A stretch of 64,000 bases of DNA, taken from assembly GCA_000469685.2 (NCBI GenBank), contig LS997565.1:47827836-47891835 (forward strand). The letters run 5' to 3'. Position 1 is the first letter of the stretch. Each line of letters opens with the position of its first letter. The stretch comes from Haemonchus contortus (lineage: Eukaryota > Nematoda > Chromadorea > Rhabditida > Trichostrongylidae). Under the pieces are notes generated by a model, which worked only from the letters and a program-made list of their open reading frames with translations, was not told where the DNA came from and did not search any database. Positions 29,227-40,200 of the stretch are shown here, piece by piece. Made by a program: the position numbers and the translations under genes.

Positions 29227-30179
29227 TGTTGTACAAATTTTCTTCGTCCTAGTATTGTTTCCACACAGTGACAAGTTTCAATGCCCTCATCAGATGTCGT
29301 TACCTACTCCTACTCGAGATATTTTTCGTTTTGGCTCTGACTTTGGAGCCTTTCCTATCCCTGGTTGATGCTCTAGCCTTGTCAGCAAAGGCTAAAGCCT
29401 CAACACCGGTAAATACGGGAAGAGCAGGTCCTGGGAAGCCCGGGATTTAAGCGTAATCCAATTTGTGCCCAGTGGGAGCATGTCAAATGCATAGAAGTGA
29501 TTGAAAGGTTGAATTCAAGGAATACCAAATATCAAAAGAAAACAGTGATGGATTACGAGCCTTCTCATACGTTCAGTTGATCGAACCCTCCTCAGAAGCT
29601 GCTATGCATCTGAAATCAACCCGTAACTCAAATGGAATTTGCAAAAGGAGAGCAGTTGATTACAAAACGAACCGACGAAAAAATCAGTGATCCTGAACCA
29701 CGGTACGAACTTGCTCCCAATTCGGCAATGCATGAGATACCGTCGATTTCTACGGCCTGTGAGAAAGTACAAACGGAACATGATCTTTGAGCAATTAGTG
29801 ATGTGATGGCGCCATTTACCACTGCACATCCCTCACTACAGGTTTCTTGCTTTCCGACTCTGCGACAATCTAGCAAAGTTCATTTCGTATGTACACAGAT
29901 TTTTGCATCCATTTCAGGCTTCAGGTTTTAAAACATTCTATATCCGATCATGTCGTTGGTCCTGCCTTGAAAGGAATGTTATTAAGGCCCATTGGAATAT
30001 TAGCTCCCAACGAATCCGCTGCACAGCTGTATAACTTTGCTTGTCATTTACAGCCTTACGACGACACAGTCAACACAGAGCAACAACACAGTCGAATTAC
30101 GCTCCTGATCAGTAATTTTGGATAGTAATTTTACATAATTTCGAGACAAGCTGATTCACTAATAAAGGGGAAAAATTCT
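29227..30179. other. spacer E to F, no gene recognised
   Basis: Counterpart of the C to D spacer: 'gtgatgtgatggcgccat' at about 29801 and 'caatctagcaaagttcat' at 29866-29883. It lacks the second coding remnant. Minus-strand frames at 29602-29876 are shadows. Confidence 0.5.
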
Positions 30180-30536
30180 AATTAGTAGATATGTCATGTA
30201 AAAAGAGACAACAAAACAAAACTTCACGCAGTTGAACGTTTGAATAGCCTCTAATTCCTTTACATTATTTAGCTCTGGGAGAAAATTATAATAGATCTGA
30301 GGAAATCTCCGCTTTGAACTAGTATACGCCTTGCGAAGTCGAGAAGGTGCTACCCAGTTGAATTACTCTCGTGAGGCCATTTCTTTTACGACTCTCACAC
30401 TTCCTTCATCACTAGAGCATCTATATAAAAGGAACGTTGAACGCCAATTTTTTGGGAGCATTGTCTCCATCATCCTCGGTTCCGAGAGTTTTTTCGTCAA
30501 AAATCTGAGTGCAGGACATATTTCAGAGAACATATT
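30180..30536 (+). promoter_or_regulatory. conserved upstream block of receptor copy F
   Basis: Has 'tagtagatatgtcatgtaaa', 'cagttgaacgtttgaatagc' and 'ctctaattcctttac', but the TTACGTAA position reads TTACATTA. TTTCAG at 30521-30526 is 10 bases before the ATG. Confidence 0.4.
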
Positions 30537-33500
30537 ATGTTTAATATACCACAAACTGTGATAGAAGTGATGCTCGCGCTTAATTATCTTTTTATCCTCT
30601 TTATTATTATCACATCTAAGAGGGAAGTCTTCAAAAACGTGTTCTACATGATGTTCGTGGCAACAGGTGAGAGGTTTCTCAGGTATTCCTATCATACAAT
30701 AAAACTTTTTTTGAGCACTCTTTAAAATATTACAGTTCGTTGCTCCCAGGTCACATTGAACCTCACAAGTGTATGAAAAGTTGCGGATAAGATTTCGGCC
30801 TAAGGAAGAGCTTGTTTCCCTGCTTTTATTTTCCGAGGACCGTGCTCTCTATCCCTCACTCTAACGAGACTCTAATTGCGCTAGGTGTTGTTTGAGTAAA
30901 GAGCACGTTGCCTATAAAGCAAAGCGCTGGTTCGAGGCCATTCCTATTCCGAAGTTTATTGCAAAACGTTCAGATTGCATATTGCGATAAAATAACAGCA
31001 GTTAACAGGAACGCCAAGAAAAAACTACAAGTGTAGAGGGTGGTGTAAAGTTGAGACCTTACACCATCTAATGGAAATACATCCTGATTTCAAGCGATTA
31101 TGTCATCGAACAACTGCGGAGCGGTAGCAGTAAGCTGGATCTGTCTTCAACCCCAACTGTTGGGTGATGGTCGGTTCGAAGTTGAATGGAATTGGTTCTT
31201 TTTTTTTCTACTTAAAATGAGCGCCTTCAAATTGCTGCTGAAAGGGGACGAGTGTTGCAAGCGATTTAAGCAGGTCCAAAATAATCATTAAAAACCTTTG
31301 GAAAATTGGTGGCCAAACTTGAGCTTTTGGAAAACTCCCTGACCAGCTTATTGTGAATAGAGCACACCACTAGGTAAGTTTTATTTTTATTATACAATTA
31401 GGTTGATGCGCAAAAAATCCGGAATAATTATGCATCAACCTATAATTTCTCTTTATTATTATTTATTTATTTTTAGTTTTACTCTTTCACCAATTTACTA
31501 CCTATTGATTTGATGTTGATAGCGATTTTGATTGATGAATTTGATGGATAGCGACACAGATCAAGCTTTCGAGAGCGAATCCGGGTGACTCTTTCTCAGA
31601 CAAGAGCTCAAGAGCTTTAGCTAAGTTGCCCAAGAATTAAGGCAAACCTGCGTGCCTTTTGTGTTAATATGATTGAGCAAAAGTATATTGGATTCGAGCG
31701 AAGACTTGCTTGATGATTGTCCAAGACGTTTCCTGTGACTGCAAGAGGAATGGTGGTCAAAGAATACAGGTAGCGGAAGCATTACTGTGGAAATCTGTGA
31801 AAAATTGCTGCAGAAATAAGATGTAAAGTCTCCAAGTTGTCGTTATTCGATTTGTATTGATTCTTTCGATAACTTTGAAGTCTCCCATAAAACGTTACAT
31901 TGTTTCCCCATCATGAACACCCCTCCTCCCGATTTACTACTCAGTTCGAATGTGAAGTAGTAGGCAGCCAAAAAAAGTTTTTGAAGTACTGTAAACACTG
32001 CCTGATCTGATTTAGGATTTGCTGACGTGACATCGATTTTGATCAGTAGTTTTTATCGAATAAACAGCGAGCTTCTATTCGGTCGAAAATCGAAGATTTT
32101 CACCTTGGCTTTAATGGTTATCCATGGCGCAGCATTCGTTGCACATATGATTGGCAATCTGATTATCACGATTAATCGATTCTCTGTGCTCTGTACAAAA
32201 AAAGACAGTGTAAGTGATTCTATACAAATTTAGAAGAAGTGAACCTTCCATCAGTTATTCTGTAAAAACTCGGGCGAGTGGCGATCAACATCAGTTGATT
32301 GAAGCTTAGAAATGCCACTTCTGGTAGTCGTATGGTTCTACAGTCTGCCTCCTGACTGCTCACGCACACTTCAATTTATTTGATTTAGTTTTGGTCACGG
32401 AAAAACGTACGGATCATAATTTGTCTACAGTACGCTTGTGCATTTGCGGCTCTAGCGCCGGCAATTGGAGTGGATATGGTATACGTTAAAAACAGTGATG
32501 GATCGTATACTATAATGGGAATAAGCAAACAAGACGATTTGGTCAGTCGATAGCAACGATTCGTTACAAATTGATAGGAATGCAATAGAAGAGTCCGCAA
32601 ACATTTTGTAGATGCAATGAATAATTACTCGCTGAGTGTGTTAGGGTAGCCCTCCATACAAGTCATGTAGTAATTCTGAAGCATACTGGCTAATGTCGGA
32701 GTAACGGCCGTCCTGACTGGATCATTGAAATTCAATCCATCCAGGATGAAAATTTTTGAAGTGGATTGATCCCGCCCTAGGATGCCCCTAAGCACTCGAT
32801 CCCTTTCCAGTAAAGTAGAGGTTTTCCGAATAATCAGTTGCACAACAGTGTCTTGTGAGATTAGCCGCTGTAAAATTTCTGTGCAACTGATTGAGCAACC
32901 TTCCAGATCAACGAATTTACCTACATCGGATCCGCTACACTATACGCTGTGATAGGTTTTACCATAAACGTCAAGGTACTTGTATATTTACACGGAATGC
33001 TCAAGCTCAGCAATACCGCGAGAATGGCTGTACATGAAAAGGTGAGCAAAGTGGACTTTTTCATGGTCGAAACCCACGATTACCTAATCGGAATCAAGAA
33101 TGATACTTTCAAAACTTACACCGAGCTGGAAGTGATCACACTTGACTAAATAGAGCTAATTTTGAAGGCTTGTCTGAAAAGTTTTGTAAAGTCAGATCAG
33201 ATGTAGAGGTTTTTTTTCTTCGTAACCTACCGTTTTATTTATTCAGGGCATGGTGTTTTGCACACTTATTGTATTTGGATTTACTATGTTGATGTGTGTT
33301 CAACAAGCTCTGCGAGGAATAGCCATCTTGACTGAGAACACAGAATTCCTTAATTCGATTATAGCGCACGTTGGTGATGTTTATTTACACTAGTGCCTCT
33401 TCGTCATCCATTGGGGTGTTGAAAAAGTATATGATGGAGGTCCAGATTATTCTGGAAAGTTCTGGGATTTAGAAGTCGGCAGATAGAAACACCAATGAAT

Positions 33501-34476
33501 AGTAGACCACACAAGTGTATGGGCACAAGGTACTCAGAGATTTCATGATTCACGAGATGACCGATGACCACATCGAGTATCCCCTTCGACCTTTCTGTTT
33601 TCGCCTACAAAGTATTCAAAAGGAAGTTGCACAGAACCCCTTTACATGGACTTTGAAACCTTTTTCTTGACACCAATTTCTGATAGGCTTCAGTAGCGCA
33701 GTAGACGGATTCGAACTAGGGGAATGGAGGGGAGGAAGGGGGAGGGGGGGGGGTGTTGCAGTTCGACAGGGTCGGATAACCAATGAAGGGGTAGTTAAAT
33801 ATGGTATCCGTACTATTGCAACGTTTTGACAGTGACCTCCCGAGCAACCTAGCAACACGTGAAGACATATTTTCCATATGTGGCATCGTTTTTTCGAATA
33901 AAACCTTGAAGAGAAACTATCCGGGGATTATTATACCCGGGAACATTTACTAATTAGATAGTTCAGTTTACTGTGTGCAATTTCTCTTAGATCGAGGGCA
34001 ATTATGCAGTGTAAAAAGGTATTAATACTTGGCTACTGTAGGATTTCACCGACCGTTCGCGGTCACACCCTGATTTGCATTCAACCTATGAACTCAGTCA
34101 TCACCTTACACATTCCTTTACCATTGCCCCTCCCTTTTTCAAATTTTTTACACCATTGAAGTGAAGTAGAAGATTTTAGCAACATGAGTCCCCCATTTGA
34201 TTCCAATCCATTTTCGATGCTCTCTGCTTGATAATGGTGCTATATAAGGGAATGCCTAACATTTACGCTTTTCAGTACTATTGGATCAACGACGTCATGG
34301 TCAGTATTCCGCCGTGCACTCAACTGATACTGAATTCGGAACTGCGTCGCGACATAATAAACTTCTTTCGATGTCGACGACGTCGAAACAATCCTATCAG
34401 ATCCACTGTTATGTTCAGCAATCGACATCCCGGTTTAGACCGTAGCAGTCATCAGGGTCGATCAATCGCTAAATAA
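30537..34476 (+). CDS. Srv-like 7TM chemoreceptor, copy F (6 exons, intact, 311 aa)
   Basis: Predicted exons: 30537-30666, 32016-32209, 32389-32541, 32907-33041, 33247-33369, 34276-34476; in frame for 311 residues. Exon 1: MFNIPQTVIEVMLALNYLF (TM1 follows). Exon 2: GFADVTSILISSFYRI (TM2), ending NRFSVLCTKKDS after TM3. Exon 3: FWSRKNVRIIICLQYACAF (TM4). Exon 4: INEFTYIGSATLYAV (TM5). Exon 5: GMVFCTLIVFGF (TM6). Exon 6: YYWINDVMVSIPPCTQL (TM7), then RCRRRRNNPIRSTV and a tail ending SIAK. AATAAA lies at 34479. Closest to copy G in exons 1 and 6. Intron 1 holds a tRNA-like piece and a TAGGTTGATGC hairpin; intron 5 holds a G run (33744-33753). Family role: sensory GPCR. Confidence 0.83.
30795..30872 (-). 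repeat. tRNA-like SINE piece in intron 1 of copy F
   Basis: The reverse strand has GAGTCTCGTTAGAG, then GGATAGAGAGCACGGTCCTC. The T-arm half is badly decayed. Same position as in D, G and H. Confidence 0.5.
31399..31442. repeat. short TIR hairpin remnant in intron 1 of copy F
   Basis: TAGGTTGATGC (31399-31409) faces GCATCAACCTA (31432-31442) around a 22-base spacer. The same end sequence bounds the composite insertion at 38160-41764 in copy G, so this is a tiny internal-deletion relative of that TIR family. Confidence 0.65.
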
Positions 34477-34484
34477 TGAATAAA

Positions 34485-35290
34485 TATTGAGAAAATTCCT
34501 CTGATCGAATGTTGTTCCTGCGCTTTATCAGGGCTCCTTGCCCTTGTCAGATGTATAGTTTTCGTTTTGGTTTTTATCTTTGAAGCCCTCTCTACAAAAG
34601 AAGTCCGAGATCGTTGCTTCAAAGACCTCGTTTGTATTGACCTCTAAGTCATTGCCTTTTTTACCGGATATGGTCTTCTCTGGTTCATTCGTCACCAATT
34701 TTAGCACCAGTTGTCGTCGTGCAGTGTGAGTCATGAACGAATCCGAAAACTTTTGCGAATGAGGGGCTCCGCCTCTGCAGTAGTTACCGGATTTTATATT
34801 CTATAAGGTACCTCTAGAGTTCGGGCCTTCTTTAGACTCTAGTCTTGTCCTACATCGAGAAAGAAGAGAAGGAAAGGGAAGGAAATGGTAACAATCATTA
34901 CTCATACGAATTTGATAAAAAATCTTTTGAAGGCATGGAGTATAAACAGAAGCAATTGAAAAGAGTAAATTCAAAAATAAACCCTGAAAAAATAAAAAAG
35001 ATAGGTGATGAAGTACTAGTTTTCATCATAAGTCCAGTTGATCATTCTCTTTCTAAGAAGCCGTTAGGCATACCAGGTCGACCCAGAACTCAGTTAGGAT
35101 CACAGCGATCACATTGGATAAGAATTGTGGATTACAGGACGTTTTGGACCATCAAAAAGATAACTTGAGACTGCGACCTGTAAAAAAATCCACCCGAAAC
35201 GCGGTCCTGAAGCCATGAGTGTTGTGACGGCGCCATTCACCACTGCACTACCCTAACTGAACGCTCCTTGCTTTCAGCCTAAACGAAAGT
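34485..35290. other. spacer F to G, left part
   Basis: Matches the spacers after D, G and H: 'cttgcccttgtcagatg', 'agaaggaaagggaaggaaat', 'ccagttgatcattctc' and 'ggcgccattcaccactgcac'. The 107-residue frame at 34845-35168 is lysine-rich with no known domain, is broken in the sibling spacers, and is not called as a gene. Confidence 0.45.
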
Positions 35291-35304
35291 CGGATACAGA
35301 GCAT

Positions 35305-36326
35305 ATTCATGGATGCTTCATGCTTTGTTGAGTCGTGCGGTTTATCGGAGTTGTACTAATGATGATTTGCCCTCCACTGAGTTGTCAAATATCACTTGTC
35401 GTTTTCTGAAAGTGATGACTTAAAGTTGAATTCGATTCTAAGCTTTCCTCGAGATAGTTTACACGATAACTTGTGCTAGGGACAAGTGGAAGGAGGGAGA
35501 GGAGGGAGAGGAGGGAGGTTTGAAGAGCTAGTGAGCAGTCTATCACAATCGAAGGAATCTGATGGAAAGCGCCATCATTCCCACAAATGAATTAACGAGG
35601 GTATGGGAAGCTGGCTACGGCAACGAAAGTTAGCACACATTCACACACACATGGACCAGGGCCCAACTACTTGATCGATACTCGACCAAGCCAACCAGGC
35701 CTTTCATCCCTCCAGGGTTGGTTGATTGGCACCAAACCTGTTTAGGAGGATGTATGCATTGACATGTACATAGGTTGTCCACCGTCATCGCTACATAGGC
35801 CACATATGCACTCATTCACTGCGACCACAACGTCTGGGTGGAGGTTGAATGCGGGTCGGTCCTACAAAAGAGTCAACTCCAAAGGCAACCATTCAATCTC
35901 TATGGAAAAAAAGCTAAGTCGTGTAAGTAATCATAACAGGTTGAGCTTTCACAGCAGATGGTCTCATCAAGTCATATAGTGGGGGCAAAAGCGCACCCAA
36001 ACACGGCTAGGCAACTTTGCTTTTTTATTTTCTATCTTATTCCATGCTATAGTCCCTCATGTAAACACTACTGCAAAAAAAGTTACGGCGTCGTCTGTTA
36101 GAAAGTTGGTCGAGTTAGCTTCTATTCTTCTTCTTTCACTTTTTGCCCGCGAAACATAAGAGCTTCGATTCCTGTCTTCTACCGAAGTTTTTGCTCAAAC
36201 TTCATGATGTTGTTTTGCAAAATTGAATTGAAAAAATTGAATCAAATCCTTTAATAATAATTTTCTTTTCAGGCCTATTTCAGTGACTATGAGCTGAGGG
36301 CGAGATCCCGTCAGATGATAGGGTAA
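35305..36326 (+). pseudogene. unrecognised two-exon coding remnant, copy 2 (broken)
   Basis: Exon a (about 35305-35376) has lost two bases and its donor reads CTGAGT where copy 4 has GTGAGT. Exon b (36273-36326) is intact: AYFSDYELRARSRQMIG and TAA after TTTTCAG. Between them lies a SINE in reverse orientation to the other SINE copies (35640-35830) and a 'gtgcgc'-like spacer. Compare copies at 22073-22971, 50451-51522 and 57678-58902. Confidence 0.45.
35640..35830 (+). repeat. SINE copy between F and G
   Basis: 'ccaaccaggcctttcatccc', 'ggttgattggcacc' and 'acatgtacataggttgtcc' are the reverse complement of the body of the SINE at 38239-38539. A diverged copy sits at the same place after H (58230-58390), while the sibling spacer after G (about 50950) lacks it. 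Confidence 0.6.
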
Positions 36327-36889
36327 ACCCTCCCCTATATTTTAGTGACATCCTCGCAGCACAGTAGATCTATTTCTTTGGCATTCCTTCCGATTAGCAT
36401 TTATAGTTAAATCCTCGAATTTGAAATATTATGTAACTTTTGTCCTCGTGCATAAATATTTCTACTTTTTTCATAGGATAGTGTTCTTTGAAAAAGAACA
36501 TGCATCGTGTTAATTTCAGTACAGCAGGAGTTGACAGAAATAGGAGTTCCGATTTCTCGATTTCAAAGGTCATGATCTCAGTCATTTAAACGGACTCTAA
36601 TGAGGTACCATCAATACTACTGGCTGGCTTGGACTGAAGCCTAGTGATTGGGCATTCTACAGTGATCAAACATCTGACCATATTGTTGACTTGAAGGAGA
36701 AGCTAATGAATCTCAATGGAAGATCAAATCCCAGTGAATCCGCTCTATATTTGTAGAGCTTTGTTTGTCATTCCTCGTCTGTTGCCGCGTCATGGTAGAG
36801 CAGCAACACTGTCAAATTGCGCTTCTGATTACTGAGTTGTGAAGGTAATTCTACATAATTTCAAGTCAAGCTGATTCACTAATAAAGGG

Positions 36890-37287
36890 TTAAGCCAACA
36901 TAGGAATAATCTCAATTGGTAGATATGGCATATAAAAAGGGAAGACTAAACAAAACCTCACACAGTTGAACGTTTGAATAGCTTCTAATTCTTTTTCGTA
37001 AAGACTATTTCTATCAGAAGAAAATTGTAATAAATCTAAAGAAACTTACGCTTTCAACTAGTATACGCCTACCGATGTAGAGGAGACGCTACCCATTTGA
37101 AATATTTCTAGTGAAGTCATTTTTCTACGATTCAGCTCGCGCTTGTTCCTCCATCACTAGAGCATCTATCTGAGATGAACGTTGAACACAAACCTTTTGG
37201 AAGCATAATGTTATCCTCGCTTCCGAAAGTTTTTCGTTAAAAAACAGCAGGTGACCTGAGTGCAAGACATATTTCAGAGTATATATT
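36890..37287 (+). promoter_or_regulatory. conserved upstream block of receptor copy G
   Basis: 'attcactaataaagggttaa', 'ttggtagatatggcatataa', 'cagttgaacgtttgaatagc' and a decayed TTTCGTAAA at the bZIP-like position. TTTCAG at 37272-37277, 10 bases before the ATG. Confidence 0.4.
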
Positions 37288-40200
37288 ATGTTCAATATAC
37301 CACAAACTGTGATAGAACTGATACTTGTGCTTAATTATCTTTTTGTCCTATTCATCATTATCACATCTAAGAGGGAAGTCTTCAAAAACGTGTTCTACAT
37401 GATGTTCGTGGCAACAGGTGAGAGATTGGTGAGATATTCTTATGAGGCCATAGGGCTTTTTTTCAAGCACGCTCTAAAATATTACAGTTCGTTGCTCCCA
37501 TGACACTTGTCCGGACATAAAGCTCTGCTAAAGAGGCTCCATATTTTTAGCAGGGATGACAAGTTGTGGATACGATTTCGGTCTCGGAAGGGACTCGTTA
37601 CCCGACTTGTGTTTTCCGAGGACCGTGCTCTCTATCCCTCATTCTAACGAGACTCTAATTCCGCTAGGTGTTGTGAGTGGTAAGGAGCACGTTGCCCTGA
37701 AAACAAAAGCACTGATTACTCTGGATAAAATAACAAAAGTTACCGGGAACACCAAGAAAAAATTACACGTGGAAAGGATGGTGGAATAATGGGAAACCTA
37801 ATCCTTTCATAGAGATACAGCCGGTTCCCAGGCGATTATGTCTTTTAGCAACTGTGGAACACTGAGATGGATCTCTCTCCAACCAGGACAGTTGGATGAT
37901 GATTGGTTTGAAGTTATTGAATGGGATTGGTTCTTTTTCTCTTATCAAAAATGCAAATCTTTAAATTGCTGCTAGAAAGGGATGAGAACAACTCAAACAG
38001 GTTCAAATTAATTATCAAAAGCCTCTGAAAAATTCTTGGCTAAAATTGAGTTTTTGGGCAACTCCCTGACCAGCTCCATATGATTGGAACACACCACTAT
38101 GCAAGTTTATTTCACTATTTATGGTTTTGAGCTGATATTCTTCACTCTAATACATGTGTTAGGTCTATGCATAATAATTGCGGGTTCTTCCAGCAAATTT
38201 TACTTTTAAAAACGATAAAACTATATTTAACAAAGATAAAAAAGTTAGGATAAAGTTTTTGGCGTTAATCAATCCCGTCTGAGGGATGCGCCCCCGCACT
38301 CGACTTCCATTCAGAATCGTAGTGGCGTAATGAGTGCGTATGTGGCCTATACAATGAATTGCGGTGGCCAGCCGATGTACAAGTCAGTGCTTTTATCCTC
38401 CCAGACGAGTCTGGTACCAATCCACCGACCCCGAAGGGATGGAAGGCTTGGTTGGCCTAGGCGGGCATCGATCCGGGATTCGAACCCCTGACCGTGCGTG
38501 TGATATAGTGCGCAGATATATTTAACATATATTTATTTATATATTTAACAAAGATATGTTCGAATAATTACTACGGAAAATATCCTCAACCTACGTCAAA
38601 CTCTGCTTCCTATTTGCTAGGGAGTCGGATTCCACAGGCGAAGAATTTTTGATTCGTGGAGGCGATCCACGATTTGACGTCGGCCATCAAGTCATCAATT
38701 CCGTCGTAAGTTCCGTTTCTATCCAGTTTTTCAACGGGCGATTGACGTGATAATTCACAGGAGTTACTGTTGGTGAATAGGGCAGATGTAGAAGGTGGCG
38801 ATGTCCGTTCCTTCAAGGGGTGCCACTGGAAACATTCCACTCTGTGGGCTGATCTGACCACGGACACTCGAATGCAGGCGACGAGCCTCCGTGACAGGCC
38901 GGCTTATGAACACCCATGTCGCATCAAGAATGTTAATGTCTTTAAAGGAACCTGGATGTAATGACACGGCGTTCGCGGGAGCCGACGCGTACTCGCAGGG
39001 CTCGGTGAGTGTGAAAAGTATGCGAGAGTCTCCGGCGCAGGGACGGCATCGGAGGGCAACTAGGCTAGTCCGAAAGTCACGCAATGTATGGGAGACCCGC
39101 GTCGCGACGTTAAAAGTTGTGGGACGCTTGTGCGATCAGCAGAAGCTCTAGAGCGTCGAAGAATTGATTTCTGTGCCGCCCAGGAAACGTGGTGGTCCTT
39201 TTGCAAGTCCAGGAACATTGGCTTCGGCTTCAAAGCCGTTTTTCGAGGTGACCCCGAAACCACAAACGGCGTTGGGATAATAGTTTCTGAACTGTTCCGT
39301 GACTCAACGGTAAGCGCAGAACGTTTCGATGACCGCCTAATGAAGGCAGTGGTAGTCATCGAACGCCCAAATTACCATCTCTTCTCAGCGTATGCTCCGC
39401 AGACTGCATGCTCCGAGCAAACCAAGGACACGTTCTGGAACTTGCTTGATGAAAAGACAGCTGAAGTGCCGTTACAAGAAGCCATAGTTGTCGCAGGTGA
39501 CCTCAACGGTCACGTGGGTGCTACGAAAGACGGTTACAGCTGCCATGGGGGTTTCGGATATGGGTCACGTAACACTGATGGCGAGCGAATTCTCGAATAT
39601 GCAGACTCGCATAATCTCACCATTGTCAACACGAGATTTCGCAAACGTGACTCTCATCTCATCACCTTCTATAGCGGTGAGAACAGAACGCAAATTGATT
39701 TTGTCCTTGTCAGGCACCGCGACCAGGGGCTCGTAACAGACGCAAAGACAGTTCCCTACGAAACGGTCGCAACACAACACCGACCACTGATTTGTACGTT
39801 AAAGATCGCCCCGCCGAAACCGAAAATAGCAGAAAGGTGCGGGCCAGCGAGAATCAAGTGGTGGCGACTGAAGGAGAAAGAAGAGGCCGTCGTTTCCAGC
39901 ATTCTGTTGCCAGAGGCAACGACTATCGACGACACTTGGAGGGGAGCTGAGGAAGCGATAACACGGGTCGCGTGGTCGAACCTCGTCATGGCCAAGCCTG
40001 GACGGCAAAAGCTCGATAAGCAAATATGGCTGTGGACAGACCATGTCAAGGATAAAGTGCGTGAGAAGAAAAAGCAGTTTTTATCGAAAAAACCGCTGAC
40101 AACTGGCAGCGCTATCAGATAGCGAAGAAATAGGCGAAGAAGGCCGTCGCTTCTGGGAAGGCAGCTCATTACGCCGATCTTAATAAGAAACTCGCGTTTC

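Noticed and set aside
34845..35168. 107-residue Lys-rich frame after copy F
   Set aside because: The same segment is broken by frame changes after D, G and H and has no domain signature; it is probably a repeated spacer sequence.
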